Shown one piece after another: positions 45,201-53,671 of a stretch of DNA of 64,000 nucleotides. The position numbers and the translations under genes were made by a program. The stretch lies in contig CAZMCT010000001.1 in the NCBI GenBank assembly GCA_964564785.1, positions 1 to 64,000 of the forward strand, given 5' to 3'. Each line of letters opens with the position of its first letter. Position 1 is the stretch's first letter. The notes under the pieces were generated by a model, which searched no databases, had not been told where the DNA came from, and was given only the letters and a program-made list of their open reading frames with translations. The stretch is from CAZMCT01 sp964564785. GTDB lineage: Bacteria > Planctomycetota > Phycisphaerae > UBA1845 > Fen-1342.

Positions 45201-45491
45201 CCGCAGCGCCCGCCGCTGCGCCGCCCGCGGGCAGTATTCGGCCGCCACGCGCTCCACGGCCGCCGCCGTCTCCACCGCCCCCACGCCCTTGTCCGTGAAA
45301 AAGACCCACACCTTGACCGCTCCGCCGGCCGCGTCCAGCTCCCGCGCCAGCGCCGCGTGGATCTTGTCCCCGGCCGACCGTTCGCCCACCGGCGTCTGCA
45401 CACAAGCGACCTGCCACGGCCACCATGTCCAACCGCCGACCAGAATTGCGAGAACTGCCAGCGATCCGATTCCAAACCAGCGAGACGACAT
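42204..45491 (-). CDS. Subtilisin-like serine protease with Ca-type repeats, Ig-like and Fn3 domains and a C-terminal anchor
   Basis: 1095 residues. N-terminal signal/anchor (FGIGSLAVLAILVGGWTWW). An inhibitor-like propeptide (about 40-165) precedes the S8 catalytic domain with Asp224 (VIVGVLDTGFQRSH), His269 (QHRHGTLILGTLAA), oxyanion Asn370 (CNAAGNEGHD) and Ser446 (DGTSLSTPLVAAA). Residues ~505-650 are about nine D-C-N-G-N-G-V-P-D-E-C-type units. Then a carbohydrate-binding/jelly-roll-like region, an Ig-like domain (about 840-930), an Fn3 domain (about 935-1030) and an acidic Asp/Glu/Pro linker. It ends CPGTAAALTVVTLAGLLRAGRRR, a short Pro-Gly/hydrophobic/Arg cluster like known C-terminal sorting tails. 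Likely a surface-exposed or released protease. Single-gene unit. Confidence 0.88.
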   Translation of the reverse strand: MSSRWFGIGSLAVLAILVGGWTWWPWQVACVQTPVGERSAGDKIHAALARELDAAGGAVKVWVFFTDKGVGAVETAAAVERVAAEYCPRAAQRRALRGTAARGGALFTERDLPVAERYVAAVRATGARLHVTSRWLNAASVWATRAQVAQVAALPFVEKLQPVARARRVAAAQGADVPAPPHGAPDRAFDLDYGYATPQLTQINLVKLHKAGYTGAGVIVGVLDTGFQRSHLAFHNPDKPLRVVAEWDFVDQDGNTAIEPGDPDAQHRHGTLILGTLAAYMPDALVGGAFDASYILCKTEDTTDEYPAEEDNYVAGLEFIEAHGGDMATASLGYIDWYGQHDLDGLTAITTIAVNAATSLGLHCCNAAGNEGHDTNPNTSHLIAPADAFEVITCGAVTQSGAIASFSSDGPTADGRVKPEVLARGVTTWTVSPSADASYTTADGTSLSTPLVAAAVACLIQAHPTWTPAELRESLLETASDYADESTDPLFVRGYGIVNAYAAGTDCNANGRADALDIRDGLSDDCTGNGVPDECEADCNQNGEADTCDIAAGSSQDCTGNGVPDECEDDCNGNGVSDSCDLGAGTSSDCNGNAVPDECDLAGGTSQDVDGDGVPDDCQADCNGNGVPDVQDLADGTSFDCNDNGVADDCELEQLAALLRQWPAAEGHAVAQDFADVGWDAGSCKAWDDFTLTATAHLGAGRAWFEAQDWSGFADVPFLIEIADRAGGGEAGGRVLLSVTGRGTSGIPEVTWDFGGAELPAGTYWISVQAMGGWFEYGQFWWRRANLAHPAGSEHYIHNPGGGFGHGGECVAASVWYDAAADLAFALHGRVTSDCDGNGVPDECQPVLAPRITQQPEDTWVYAGEPATLSVAGAGAPPLQYRWRLEGQSIPGATSATYTIDAAAREHAGHYTVLVTNSCGSILSSTAVLEVRAERPPDAPSAPQPADGETGVPTTVTFGWAAAERAAVYKFFLAAAGDEALVFKASTQSRAWTEPDLRPGTTYRWQVYARNDGGSTPGPVWTFTTAGEPPVDEPGEPNDSGDEPKDDKPNTVDPNDGGGDDSGQDLPTGSPLCPGTAAALTVVTLAGLLRAGRRR
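43537..43978 (-). repeat. Tandem DNA repeats encoding DCNGNGVPDEC-type units in the subtilase
   Basis: About nine units of 45-60 bp, most containing CGTTGCCGTTGCAGTC and CTCGTCCGGCACGCCGTTG on the plus strand. Protein level: Asp/Asn/Gly/Cys-rich loops with a Cys pair each, resembling EF-hand or TSP3-like Ca-binding units. Recent duplication is suggested by identical 18-bp blocks. Confidence 0.75.
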
Positions 45492-45937
45492 CGCGGTACT
45501 CCCTCGCAGATGGGGACTTGAATCCGTGGCGCGGCATCGCGTCTACTCAGCGGCCAGGCCCGCCTCCGCGCCTTCCTGCACACTGGACCGCCGACCGCGG
45601 CATATGGTTCCCGCCTCTGGCCGGCGGCCCGTGTTCCTTTTGAGACTCGTCGGCCGCGGACCACGGACGTCAGGCCGGTTCCATGATCATTTTACCGCGA
45701 TGCGACACCCCGACCGGCGTCTTTCACGGAATCCGACAGTCAGACCCGGGAGATTCGGCCGCGATTACGAGTTGGGCGTGCGATAGGCGGGATGGGTGCG
45801 AGGGCGAGCACCATGGAACGTTTCATGCGGGTGCGGGTATTCCCTCGACGAGAGCCTCGACAGTCGAGCCCCCACGCGCGGCCCGGTCCGCGAGGGTGCG
45901 CAGACCGGGCCGCGCGAGTCGTCGCCTGCGAGCCGGC
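45492..45937. other. Intergenic region upstream of the subtilase and downstream of secDF
   Basis: 446 bp with no gene I can support on either strand. It should hold the subtilase promoter; a slightly AT-richer patch (CATGATCATTTTACCGC, near 45681-45697) is the only visible candidate, with no clear -35/-10 pair. Confidence 0.4.
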
Positions 45938-48900
45938 TCAGGTCGCGGTCGCCGGTGCCAGGGCCGGCTGCCGCTGGACGGACTTGCCGAGCAGCAGCAT
46001 GGGCGAGGCGATCACGATCGTCGAGTACACACCACTGAGCGAGCCGACAATCATGCAGTAGTTGAAGCCGCGGATGCTGCTGCCGCCCCAGATGTAGGCA
46101 ATCACCAGCACGACCAGCACGGTGAACGTCGTCAGGATCGTCCGCGACATGCACTCGTTGATCGCGTTGTTGATGATCTGCGGGGTGACGATTCCCAGCC
46201 GCCCGCGGATCTCGCGGATGCGGTCGAAGATCACGATCGTGTCGTTGATCGAGAAGCCGATGATCGTCAGCAGGGCCGCGATGACCGGCATGTTGATTTT
46301 GAAATCCTCGACCAGCAGCGCCCGCCCGAACGCGGTCTGCGCGATCCAACCCGAGAAGCCCACGAACGCCAGCGCCACCAGCACGTCGTGCACCAGCGCC
46401 ACGACGCCGCCGATGCCGTACGAGACCCGCCCGAACCGGATCCACACGTAGCCGATGATCATGCCCCACGACAACAGCAGCGCGATCAGCGCCTGCTGGC
46501 TCGACCGGGCCGCGATCTGCGGCTTGAACTGCATCACCTTCCGCAGCGTCTGCTCGGTCGACAGCGCCCGCTCCACCAGCGTGAGCTGCGGCTGCGCAAA
46601 GCCCGTCCACCACGTCTCGGGATCGGCGCTGTACCGGATCTCCGGGTCGACGGTCGCCACCACCACGCTGCTGTACAGCGGCCGGCCCTGCTCGTCCGCC
46701 CGCCCGTCAGCCGGGTTCAGTCCGATGACCGTGAAATCCCGCCGCGTCTGGTCCTTGAAATCCGGCTGGAAGTACATGCTGCTGATCCGGGCCTCGATGG
46801 CGTGCAGCGGCAACGGCGGGTCGAGCCGTTCGAACACCATGGCCGCCCCGCCCAGGTAATCCGTCAGGTCGGCCTCGACCGGCGAACCCACGCCCGGCAC
46901 CACCCCCGACAGCAGCCGGTCGGTGATCGGGTACGGGCGGTCGCCGCGGCCACGAAACTCGTACTGCACCTGCGGCTGGATCCGCATCTCGTCGCCCAGC
47001 GCGCTGGTGATCGCGTGCTCGACCATGCGCATGTTCGTGACGGTCGTCGTCACGTTCCACACCCGTCCCGAACCCGCCACACCGCCGGACTCCAGCACCG
47101 CGTTCACGCTCGCGGTCGCGAGATCGTCAGCCGATTTCGCCAACGCCCCGCTCAGACCCCGGATCCGGGCCGCCAGGTCGTCGGCCGTCACTTCGCCCTG
47201 CACCGCCAGGCCGAGCTGGTCGCTCCCCGGCCGGACACGCACACCCCCGCGCCGCAGCAGGTTCTCCGCCTCGAGCGGCTCGGTCAGCATTGCGGCCAGC
47301 CGCGCACTCGCCACGCCCGGCACCTGCACCACGAAGACGCCCGGCTCGTCCGCGGTGGCGCTCACCGCCGCCTGCTCGAGCTTGCGGGCGTCCGCGGCCA
47401 GCTCGTGGCCGATCTGCTGGAGCCGCCGGCCGATCTCCACGTCGCTGACCCCCGCCGCGCTCGGCTTGAGCTCGAACTCGGCCGCGACGCCGCCGCGGAA
47501 CTCGATGTCCAGGATATCGCTGCCGCGCAGCGCCAGCAGCCCGACGCCCGTCAGCACCACCAGGAACGAGACCGGGATCAAAAACTTGCTCTTGCTGTAC
47601 CAGTCGATGCTCGGCACGCGGATCAGTTTCAGCATGCCGACGCCCTTGATCACGTTGTACTTCAGCAGCACGGCGAACACCGAGCGCGTGACGAACACGG
47701 CCGTGAACATGTTCAGTGCGATACCCCACCCGAGCATCATCCCGAAGCCCTTCACCTCCTCGCTGCCCACGTAGTAGATGATCAGACAGGTCAGCAGTGT
47801 CGTCACGTTCGAGTCGAAGATGGTCGTGAACGCCTTTTCGTACCCGTTCTTGATCATCATCCGCAACGACGCGCCGCGCTGCTTCTCCTCCCGCATCCGC
47901 TCGTAGATCAGCACGTTCGCGTCCACCGACATGCCCACCGCCAGGATCAGGCCCGCAATCCCGTCCAGCGTGATGCGAGCCCCCAGCATGGCCATCATCG
48001 CCAGCGTCAGCAGGACGTTCATGAGCATCGCCACGCTCGCGATCGCCCCGCACAGCCAGTAGTAGCCCAGCATGACGGTAAGCACGGCCACGGTCCCGAT
48101 CATCCCCGCCCGCACCGCGTAGTCGCGGTTCTTCTCGCCCAGGCTCGAACCGATCGTCCGCTCCGACACCGGCGTCTCCTTCAGCCGCGCCGGTAGCTGC
48201 CCGCCCTCCATCGTCTGCACCAGGTACCAGATCTTCTCTTGCGAGAAATCACCCTCGATCACACCGTGCGTACGGATCTCGCTGCGGATGTTCGGCGCCG
48301 AGTACGCCACGTCGTCCACCAGAATGCACAGCGGCTTGTCGATGTTGTTGCGCGTCAGCGTCGCGAACATCTGCCCCCCCACGTCGTCCAGCACGAACGC
48401 CACGCTCGGCCGCCCACGCTGGTCCCGATCCTGCATCGCCCGCTGGAGCCGCCAGTCACGCTGACCTTTCACGTCCTTCAGGAGCCCGTCCCGCGGGTCC
48501 ATCTTCGCCAACACCCAATAGTGGTTGTCAAACTTTTCAACCACGTACGACTCGCTCTGCTCCGGCGGACGCGTCTCCAGGTCCGCCGGCGACTCGTAGT
48601 TGAAGAATTGCAGCGGATTGTCGATCCGGAACCACCCCAGGTCGTCCTGCGGCCGACGCGGCTGGTTCTCCTGCAATTGCCGGCGATAGCGGTCATACTT
48701 CCCCGGATTGGTCCGGTCCGGCGTCGCCAGAATCCGGAACTCCAGCTTGCCCGCCCCGCGCAACAGACGCTTCAGGTCCGCTGGACTGTCCAGGAACTGC
48801 TTGCCCTGCCGCCATACGTCATAAGTCGCCAGCGCCGCCGCGATCTTGTCGTGCAGATCGGCATGCTTCAGGACGATCTCCGGCAGGCTCTTCTTGCGCA

Positions 48901-49657
48901 CCGGCGAGTTCCGGTCCAGTTCGATGATCTCCTCGAACCGCCGGCGGTTCAGGTTCGTCGCCAGCACCTCCTGCACTGCGTCCTCGTACAGCTCCTGCGC
49001 GTCCCGCAGCTCCTGCTTCAGCGCATCGGCCGCCGGGGCCGTCTCGGGGGTCGGCTGCGACGCCGCCTGCTCCGCCACCTTCGCCTCCACCACTTGCAGC
49101 GCGTCCCACTGCGCCGCCGCCGCCCGCAACAGTTGGTGCCGCTCGGACACGATCCGCTCGATCGCGTCACGCTTCGCCTGCGCCTGCGGGTCGTCCGCCG
49201 CGATCGCCGCCAGGGCCGACTCGCGCCGCCCCTCCGCAAGCCGCCGCAGGGCCGCCTCGCGCTCCTCACCGCGCGCGCGGACCGCGATCTCCACCGCCCC
49301 GCGCCGCAACTCCTGGTCGTACAGGTCTTTCAGCGCGTCCGCGTACGCCTGCCGCCGCTGCGTCGCCTCCTTCGGCGGAAGCGGCATCTGCACCTCGATA
49401 CGGTTGCGCCCGTGAACACGCCACGTCAGGTTGTAAATCCCCGACGGATCCACACGCCGTTGCAGCAACGTCTTCACCCGCTCGGCCAGGTTCACGTCCC
49501 CACCCGCTGCGGTCGTGTCGATCTCGAAAATCATCGACGTGCCACCGGCGATATCCAGCCCCGCCCGCAGCCTCTTTTGCGGAGGCCACAACAACGCGAA
49601 GCCGGCCAGCAGCACGATGCCAATCACCAACCAACGCGTCCCGACGTTCTTTTCCAT
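45938..49657 (-). CDS. secDF: Protein translocase subunit SecDF (fused, extended)
   Basis: 1239 residues from ATG 49657 (GAGAGGAT upstream). SecD and SecF are joined in one chain and use the proton gradient to pull secreted proteins through SecYEG. SecD part: first helix (WLVIGIVLLAGFALLWPP), LRAGLDIAGGTSMIFEID, a large periplasmic P1 region widened by a Gln/Arg/Ala-rich coiled segment (about 120-260), VDDVAYSAPNIRSEI, and GYYWLCGAIASVAMLMNVLL, GARITLDGIAGLILAVGMSVDANVLIYER read in parts (conserved D-A-N-V). SecF part: SKFLIPVSFLVVLTGVGLLAL, IEFRGG, then VALVHDVLVALAFVGFSGW and IIGFSINDTIVIFDRIRE. At 1239 residues it exceeds the Bacillus fusion by about 500, as is usual in planctomycetes. No yajC follows. 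Confidence 0.93.
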   Translation of the reverse strand: MEKNVGTRWLVIGIVLLAGFALLWPPQKRLRAGLDIAGGTSMIFEIDTTAAGGDVNLAERVKTLLQRRVDPSGIYNLTWRVHGRNRIEVQMPLPPKEATQRRQAYADALKDLYDQELRRGAVEIAVRARGEEREAALRRLAEGRRESALAAIAADDPQAQAKRDAIERIVSERHQLLRAAAAQWDALQVVEAKVAEQAASQPTPETAPAADALKQELRDAQELYEDAVQEVLATNLNRRRFEEIIELDRNSPVRKKSLPEIVLKHADLHDKIAAALATYDVWRQGKQFLDSPADLKRLLRGAGKLEFRILATPDRTNPGKYDRYRRQLQENQPRRPQDDLGWFRIDNPLQFFNYESPADLETRPPEQSESYVVEKFDNHYWVLAKMDPRDGLLKDVKGQRDWRLQRAMQDRDQRGRPSVAFVLDDVGGQMFATLTRNNIDKPLCILVDDVAYSAPNIRSEIRTHGVIEGDFSQEKIWYLVQTMEGGQLPARLKETPVSERTIGSSLGEKNRDYAVRAGMIGTVAVLTVMLGYYWLCGAIASVAMLMNVLLTLAMMAMLGARITLDGIAGLILAVGMSVDANVLIYERMREEKQRGASLRMMIKNGYEKAFTTIFDSNVTTLLTCLIIYYVGSEEVKGFGMMLGWGIALNMFTAVFVTRSVFAVLLKYNVIKGVGMLKLIRVPSIDWYSKSKFLIPVSFLVVLTGVGLLALRGSDILDIEFRGGVAAEFELKPSAAGVSDVEIGRRLQQIGHELAADARKLEQAAVSATADEPGVFVVQVPGVASARLAAMLTEPLEAENLLRRGGVRVRPGSDQLGLAVQGEVTADDLAARIRGLSGALAKSADDLATASVNAVLESGGVAGSGRVWNVTTTVTNMRMVEHAITSALGDEMRIQPQVQYEFRGRGDRPYPITDRLLSGVVPGVGSPVEADLTDYLGGAAMVFERLDPPLPLHAIEARISSMYFQPDFKDQTRRDFTVIGLNPADGRADEQGRPLYSSVVVATVDPEIRYSADPETWWTGFAQPQLTLVERALSTEQTLRKVMQFKPQIAARSSQQALIALLLSWGMIIGYVWIRFGRVSYGIGGVVALVHDVLVALAFVGFSGWIAQTAFGRALLVEDFKINMPVIAALLTIIGFSINDTIVIFDRIREIRGRLGIVTPQIINNAINECMSRTILTTFTVLVVLVIAYIWGGSSIRGFNYCMIVGSLSGVYSTIVIASPMLLLGKSVQRQPALAPATAT

Positions 49658-49830
49658 GGGTTCGATCCTCTCTGTTCCGTTGCTACGGGCTCACGGCACG
49701 GCGCTGCGACCACCGGGCCGGCTGCCCTCCGGCTCCGTTTTCGTCTCTTGTTCGAATTCACGGCCCGACGTGCGGCCGCCCAGGTGCGACGGCCGGCCGG
49801 CCTCTTCATCCGCCGCGGCGGCCTTGCGGC

Positions 49831-50331
49831 CTATGCGCCGGGGGGACCGGTGGGACGGATACAGAATCGAACGGCCGGGTCACCGGGCGGCACGCGTCCG
49901 GCCGCTGGCCGGGCAGTCCAGACTCGTTCGAGCGGATCAAGCAGCGCGTGCCAAGCCAGAGGGTCCGCGGCAACAATCAGCCCGTCGCCGCGCCCCATCG
50001 AGGGCCGCCGCGGGCCGCAACTAACCACCCCATCACGCGCCCCGCCTGCGCGGCGCGCCAGGCTATGCACCGGCCAGCGCGGTGCTGGGGCGTTGTCGGG
50101 CAACAGGAGCGGCAGCCCCTTCCGCCGCTTATCGGCCGGCCGCTCGTCGTGCGGCCGTGAGGCGCTGCCTTCATTCGCCACAGCCTCGGCCGGAGGGCCC
50201 ACGAACTCCGGGTCGCACCTTTCGAGCGGGACGAGAAGCCACGGCCAGACCTTCCCCTGCGCCGCGAGCAGCAGCCCGAGGCCCAGTCCGGCACCGACGC
50301 GCATCCACTTGTCCACCCGGAGGTAAGGCAT
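49831..50331 (-). CDS. Small hypothetical membrane-anchored protein upstream of secDF
   Basis: 166 residues from the ATG at 50331 (MPYLRVDKWMRVGAGLGLGL). One N-terminal hydrophobic segment (about 10-30) and a polar, Pro/Arg-rich remainder; I recognise no domain. It precedes secDF by 173 bp on the same strand, a place where yajC is often found, but it lacks the YajC pattern. No clear ribosome-binding site is seen, and the composition is close to random GC-rich sequence, so it may not be a gene. An upstream in-frame start at 50478 would add 49 Arg-rich residues and is less likely. Confidence 0.4.
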   Translation of the reverse strand: MPYLRVDKWMRVGAGLGLGLLLAAQGKVWPWLLVPLERCDPEFVGPPAEAVANEGSASRPHDERPADKRRKGLPLLLPDNAPAPRWPVHSLARRAGGARDGVVSCGPRRPSMGRGDGLIVAADPLAWHALLDPLERVWTARPAAGRVPPGDPAVRFCIRPTGPPGA

Positions 50332-50549
50332 TCCGGACAAGATACCACATCGTCCCCGGTGTGCCAAGAGACGGCGACGTGGGGCGGTCGGGCGACAAGC
50401 AGCTCGCCTCTCCCCCGCCTTCCCGCTTCCCCCGCGGTACCGGGGGGCCCCTTTCCACTCCGCCCCGCGCTCCGTCATCGAGCAACCAGAGGCCCGCGCC
50501 CCGAAGTCGGGGACGAATCACGCCCGGCGCGCAAAACGCGGGGTCGAAT

Positions 50550-51449
50550 TCACACGCTCCCCGCCGGCTGGCGGGCCGGCGGATAGACCGTGCGGATCGC
50601 GGTCAGGATCGTCCGCGTGGCCGGCGACCGGTTGAGCGTATAGAAGTGGATTCCGGGTGCTCCGCGGTGCAGCAGCTCGAGGCACTGGGCCGTCGCGTGC
50701 GCCACTCCCAGCGACAGCACGGCGTGATGATCGTCCTGGAGCCGGCGCAGCTCGCCCAGCAGCGGCTCGGGGATCGTCGCCCCACACATCTTCGTGAATC
50801 GCTCAATCTGGCTGACGTTCGTGATTGGCATGATGCCGGGGATGATCGGCACACCGATCCCGGCCGCCCGCACCCGGGCCACGAAGTCGAAATACTTCTG
50901 GTTATCGAAGAAGAGCTGCGTGATCAGGAATTCGCACCCGGCGGCGACCTTCTTCTGGAGGTTCTCCAGGTCGGCCTGTGGGCTGGGGGCGTCGATGTGG
51001 CCCTCCGGGTAGCACGCCCCGCCGAGACAGAAGTTGAAGTACTTGCGGGCGAACGCCGCCAGCTCGCTTGCGTAGCGGAAGCCCTCCGGATGCGGCTCAA
51101 ACGGCCTCCTGCCCTCGGGCGGGTCACCGCGCAGCGCCAGCACGTTCTCGATGCCGGCCTCGGCCAGACGCTCGAGCACGCTCATCAGCTCGGAGCGCGA
51201 CGCCCCCACGCACGTCAGGTGCGCCATGGCCTCGATCCCGTAATCCCGGCGGAGCTGCGCGACCAGTTCGATCGTCCGCTGTCGCGTGCTGCCGCCGGCC
51301 CCGTAGGTGACCGAAACGTACGTCGGCTGAAGCTCGCGGAGCGAGGCCAGCGACTCACGCAACTGCGCAAAACCCGGCTCGTCCCGCGGCGGGAAGAACT
51401 CGAACGAGAAGCTCGGCCGGCCGGTGGTGAGCAGTTCGCGGATCCTCAT
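50550..51449 (-). CDS. metF: 5,10-methylenetetrahydrofolate reductase
   Basis: 299 residues from ATG 51449 (MRIRELLTTGRPSFSFEFFP). FAD-dependent TIM barrel that reduces methylenetetrahydrofolate to methyltetrahydrofolate, the methyl donor for MetH. Family motifs are SFEFFPPRDEPG (catalytic Glu in the FEFFPP stretch), VSVTYGAGGSTRQRTIEL, AHLTCVGASRSEL, NVLALRGDPP, FNFCLGGACYPEGH, FLITQLFFDNQKYFDF and PIIPGIMPITN. The C-terminal GAPGIHFYTLNRSPAT is complete. Short bacterial form without the eukaryotic regulatory domain. Divergent from etfB across a 190-bp gap. Confidence 0.95.
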   Translation of the reverse strand: MRIRELLTTGRPSFSFEFFPPRDEPGFAQLRESLASLRELQPTYVSVTYGAGGSTRQRTIELVAQLRRDYGIEAMAHLTCVGASRSELMSVLERLAEAGIENVLALRGDPPEGRRPFEPHPEGFRYASELAAFARKYFNFCLGGACYPEGHIDAPSPQADLENLQKKVAAGCEFLITQLFFDNQKYFDFVARVRAAGIGVPIIPGIMPITNVSQIERFTKMCGATIPEPLLGELRRLQDDHHAVLSLGVAHATAQCLELLHRGAPGIHFYTLNRSPATRTILTAIRTVYPPARQPAGSV

Positions 51450-51639
51450 GAGTTCAGAATTGTAAGTCACTCCGGTTCGAACCGCGACCGTAGGGCGGCG
51501 GAGACCGACCACGCCGCACCACGACCGCTCGCTCCTGGTCGCCCCTCGGCCGGGCATCCCCCTTGGCCCCCCGCCCCCGTCCCGCTATCATCTTTGCTCG
51601 GATCCGCCAGTCCGCCAGCGTGCAACACTGGGAGCCAGC

Positions 51640-52434
51640 ATGAAGGTCCTCGTCGTCATCCGGCAGGTGCCCGACTCGACCACCACCATTCGCATCCGGC
51701 CCGACGGCCAGGATATCGACCGGGCCGGCGTGAAGATGGTCGTCAACCCCTTCGACGAGTTCGCCATCGAGCAAGCCGTCCAGCTCCGCGAGAAGCGCAA
51801 GGACGTCGAGAACCTCACCGCGCTCGTGGTTGGGCCGGCCGCGGCCGCGGAGGCCCTGCGGACCGCCCTGGCCGTTGGCGCCGACGAAGGCATTCACCTC
51901 CAGGACGACGCTTTCAACGCGCTCGACGAGCTCCAGCTCGCGGCCGTCATCGCCGCGGTCGTGAAGCCGCTCGGCTTCGAGCTGATCTTCACCGGCAAAC
52001 AGGAAATCGACCTCGACAGCGGCCAGCTCGGCCCGGCCCTGGCCGAGCTGCTCGACCTGCCGCACGTGGGTGCGACGGTGAAGTTCGAGCTGGCCGACGA
52101 CGGCCGCTCGTTCGTCGCCCACCGCCGGATCGAGGGTGCCGAGGAGGTGGTGGAAGTGCCGTTGCCGGCGCTGGTCACGACCGACAAGGGGCTGTGCGAG
52201 ATGCGCTATCCGTCGCTGCCGAACCTGATGAAGGCCAAAAAGAAGCCCATCAAGCTGCTCAAGGCGGCCGACGTACCGGGTTTCGCCGACCTGACGGCCG
52301 GCCTCGGCGGCACGCGGATGCACACGTTCCAGCCGCCGCCGCAGCGCCCGCCGGGCAAGCTCGTCCCCGGCGAGCCCGAGCAGGCCGCGAAGGAGCTGGT
52401 CCGCCTGCTGCGGGAAGAGGCCAAAGTCGTCTAG
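51640..52434 (+). CDS. etfB: Electron transfer flavoprotein, beta subunit
   Basis: 264 residues. AMP-binding beta subunit of the ETF heterodimer that carries electrons from acyl-CoA and other dehydrogenases to ETF-quinone oxidoreductase. Typical features are KVLVVIRQVPDSTTTIRI, KMVVNPFDEFAIEQAVQLRE, the AMP-loop region GADEGIHLQDD, FTGKQEIDLDSGQLGPALAE (the T-G-x-x-x-x-D-x-D-x-G-Q-x-G-P signature), and PSLPNLMKAKKKPI near the C-terminus. The alpha subunit follows after 170 bp. An acyl-CoA mutase elsewhere in the window is consistent with branched-chain or fatty-acid oxidation. Confidence 0.95.
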   Translation: MKVLVVIRQVPDSTTTIRIRPDGQDIDRAGVKMVVNPFDEFAIEQAVQLREKRKDVENLTALVVGPAAAAEALRTALAVGADEGIHLQDDAFNALDELQLAAVIAAVVKPLGFELIFTGKQEIDLDSGQLGPALAELLDLPHVGATVKFELADDGRSFVAHRRIEGAEEVVEVPLPALVTTDKGLCEMRYPSLPNLMKAKKKPIKLLKAADVPGFADLTAGLGGTRMHTFQPPPQRPPGKLVPGEPEQAAKELVRLLREEAKVV

Positions 52435-52572
52435 CCGGGAGCCGCTTCGGTGTTCGCGCGCCCTCGTGGGAAACATTGCCGCACCTTTCATTCCGAGGAG
52501 GTGGCCGAGGCGACCAACGAAAACCCCGCCCCGAATTCGGCACCGGCACCGATTACAGAACTCCGTCCGGCC

Positions 52573-52600
52573 GAGAGCTGAGAGCTGAAATCTGAGAGCT
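52573..52600. repeat. Four tandem 7-bp units directly before etfA
   Basis: GAGAGCT, GAGAGCT, GAAATCT, GAGAGCT in perfect register, ending 4 nt before the etfA ATG. The purine-rich units occupy the place of the ribosome-binding site. Confidence 0.75.
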
Positions 52601-52604
52601 ACGC

Positions 52605-53591
52605 ATGTCCAATGACATCCTCGTCTTCGCCGAACAGCGCAACGACAAGCTCCATCCCGCCGCGCTTCAGATCGTCACGCCGGCCAAGGACCTCGCGGCC
52701 CAGACCGGCGGACGGGTCGTCGCGTGCGTGATCGGGTCCGAGATCGCGGCCGCCACCGACGCGATCGACAAGGCCGGGGTGCAGGCGATCGTCACGGTCA
52801 GCGACCCGACGCTGCGGAACTACTCGGCCACGTGCTACCGCACGGCCCTGGCCGCGGTGGTGGCGAAGGTGCAGCCGCGGGTCGTGCTGCTGCCGGCCAC
52901 GTTCATGGGGCGCGACCTCGCGCCGCGCGTCGCCGTGCGGACGCAGGCGGCGTTGGCGAATGACGTGATCGAGCTGGGCATCGCGGCCGACGGCGGGCTC
53001 GAGGTCCGCCGCCCGGTGTACAACGGCAAGGCGTTCTGCCGCGTGAGCTTCCCGAAGGACCGGCCGGCGCTGGTCACGGTGCGGCCGAACGCGTTCGCGG
53101 CGCCGCCGGCCGGCGCGGGCGGCGCGCCGCGCGAGGCGCTACCGCATTCCGCGGCAGCGGGCGACGAGCGGATCCACGTCCGCGAGGTGGCCCGCAGCGG
53201 CGGCGAGATCAAGGATGTGACCGAGGCCGACATCATCGTGTCCGGCGGGCGGTCGCTGAAGACGGCCGAGAACTTCCAGCTCCTGTTCGACCTGGCGAAA
53301 GAGCTGGACGCGGCGGTGGGGGCGTCGCGGGCCGCATGTGACGCCGGACTCCAGCCGCACAGCCGGCAGGTGGGTCTGACGGGCAAGACGGTCACGCCGC
53401 GGCTGTACATCGCCTGCGGCATCAGCGGCGCGATCCAGCACCTGGCCGGCATGCGCGGCAGCAAAGTCATCGTCGCGATCAACAGCGACAAGGAAGCCCC
53501 GATCTTCAAGATCGCGGACTACGGCATCGTCGGCGACCTGTTCAAGATCGTCCCGGCCATCACACAGGAGGTCCGCCGGCTGAAAGGGTGA
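52605..53591 (+). CDS. etfA: Electron transfer flavoprotein, alpha subunit
   Basis: 328 residues. FAD-binding subunit of ETF. Domain I (about 1-200) begins NDILVFAEQRNDKLHPAALQ; the FAD domain carries IIVSGGRSLKTAENFQLLFD, the diagnostic VGASRAACDAGLQPHSRQVG, LTGKTVTPRLYIACGISGAI, QHLAGMRGSKVIVAINSDKE and APIFKIADYGIVGDL. All positions that contact FAD in the family look present (Arg of GASRAA, Ser/Thr of GKT, Ser of GISGA, His of QH, Asn of INSD). The ATG at 52605 has no conventional Shine-Dalgarno; the AGAGAGCT heptamer tract upstream may serve instead. Converges with the DUF2723 gene. Confidence 0.95.
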   Translation: MSNDILVFAEQRNDKLHPAALQIVTPAKDLAAQTGGRVVACVIGSEIAAATDAIDKAGVQAIVTVSDPTLRNYSATCYRTALAAVVAKVQPRVVLLPATFMGRDLAPRVAVRTQAALANDVIELGIAADGGLEVRRPVYNGKAFCRVSFPKDRPALVTVRPNAFAAPPAGAGGAPREALPHSAAAGDERIHVREVARSGGEIKDVTEADIIVSGGRSLKTAENFQLLFDLAKELDAAVGASRAACDAGLQPHSRQVGLTGKTVTPRLYIACGISGAIQHLAGMRGSKVIVAINSDKEAPIFKIADYGIVGDLFKIVPAITQEVRRLKG

Positions 53592-53625
53592 CTCGGGGTA
53601 CGCCCTCGACGCGCCGCCCGTGTGT

Positions 53626-53644
53626 CACCGCCGTGTCGGCGGTG
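53626..53644. terminator. Hairpin between convergent etfA and DUF2723 genes
   Basis: Perfect 7-bp stem CACCGCC/GGCGGTG with loop GTGTC, 35 nt after the etfA stop and 28 nt beyond the end of the minus-strand gene. Symmetric, so it could end both transcripts. No U-tract. Confidence 0.5.
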
Positions 53645-53671
53645 CATGATGCCTGCGGCTCACGTCCGACG

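Noticed and set aside
45683..48196. An 837-codon plus-strand frame opposite secDF
   Set aside because: His/Arg/Gln-rich shadow of secDF; no start context.
51460..51490. tRNA-like T-arm sequence GGTTCGAACC
   Set aside because: No acceptor stem, anticodon arm or D-arm fits around it.
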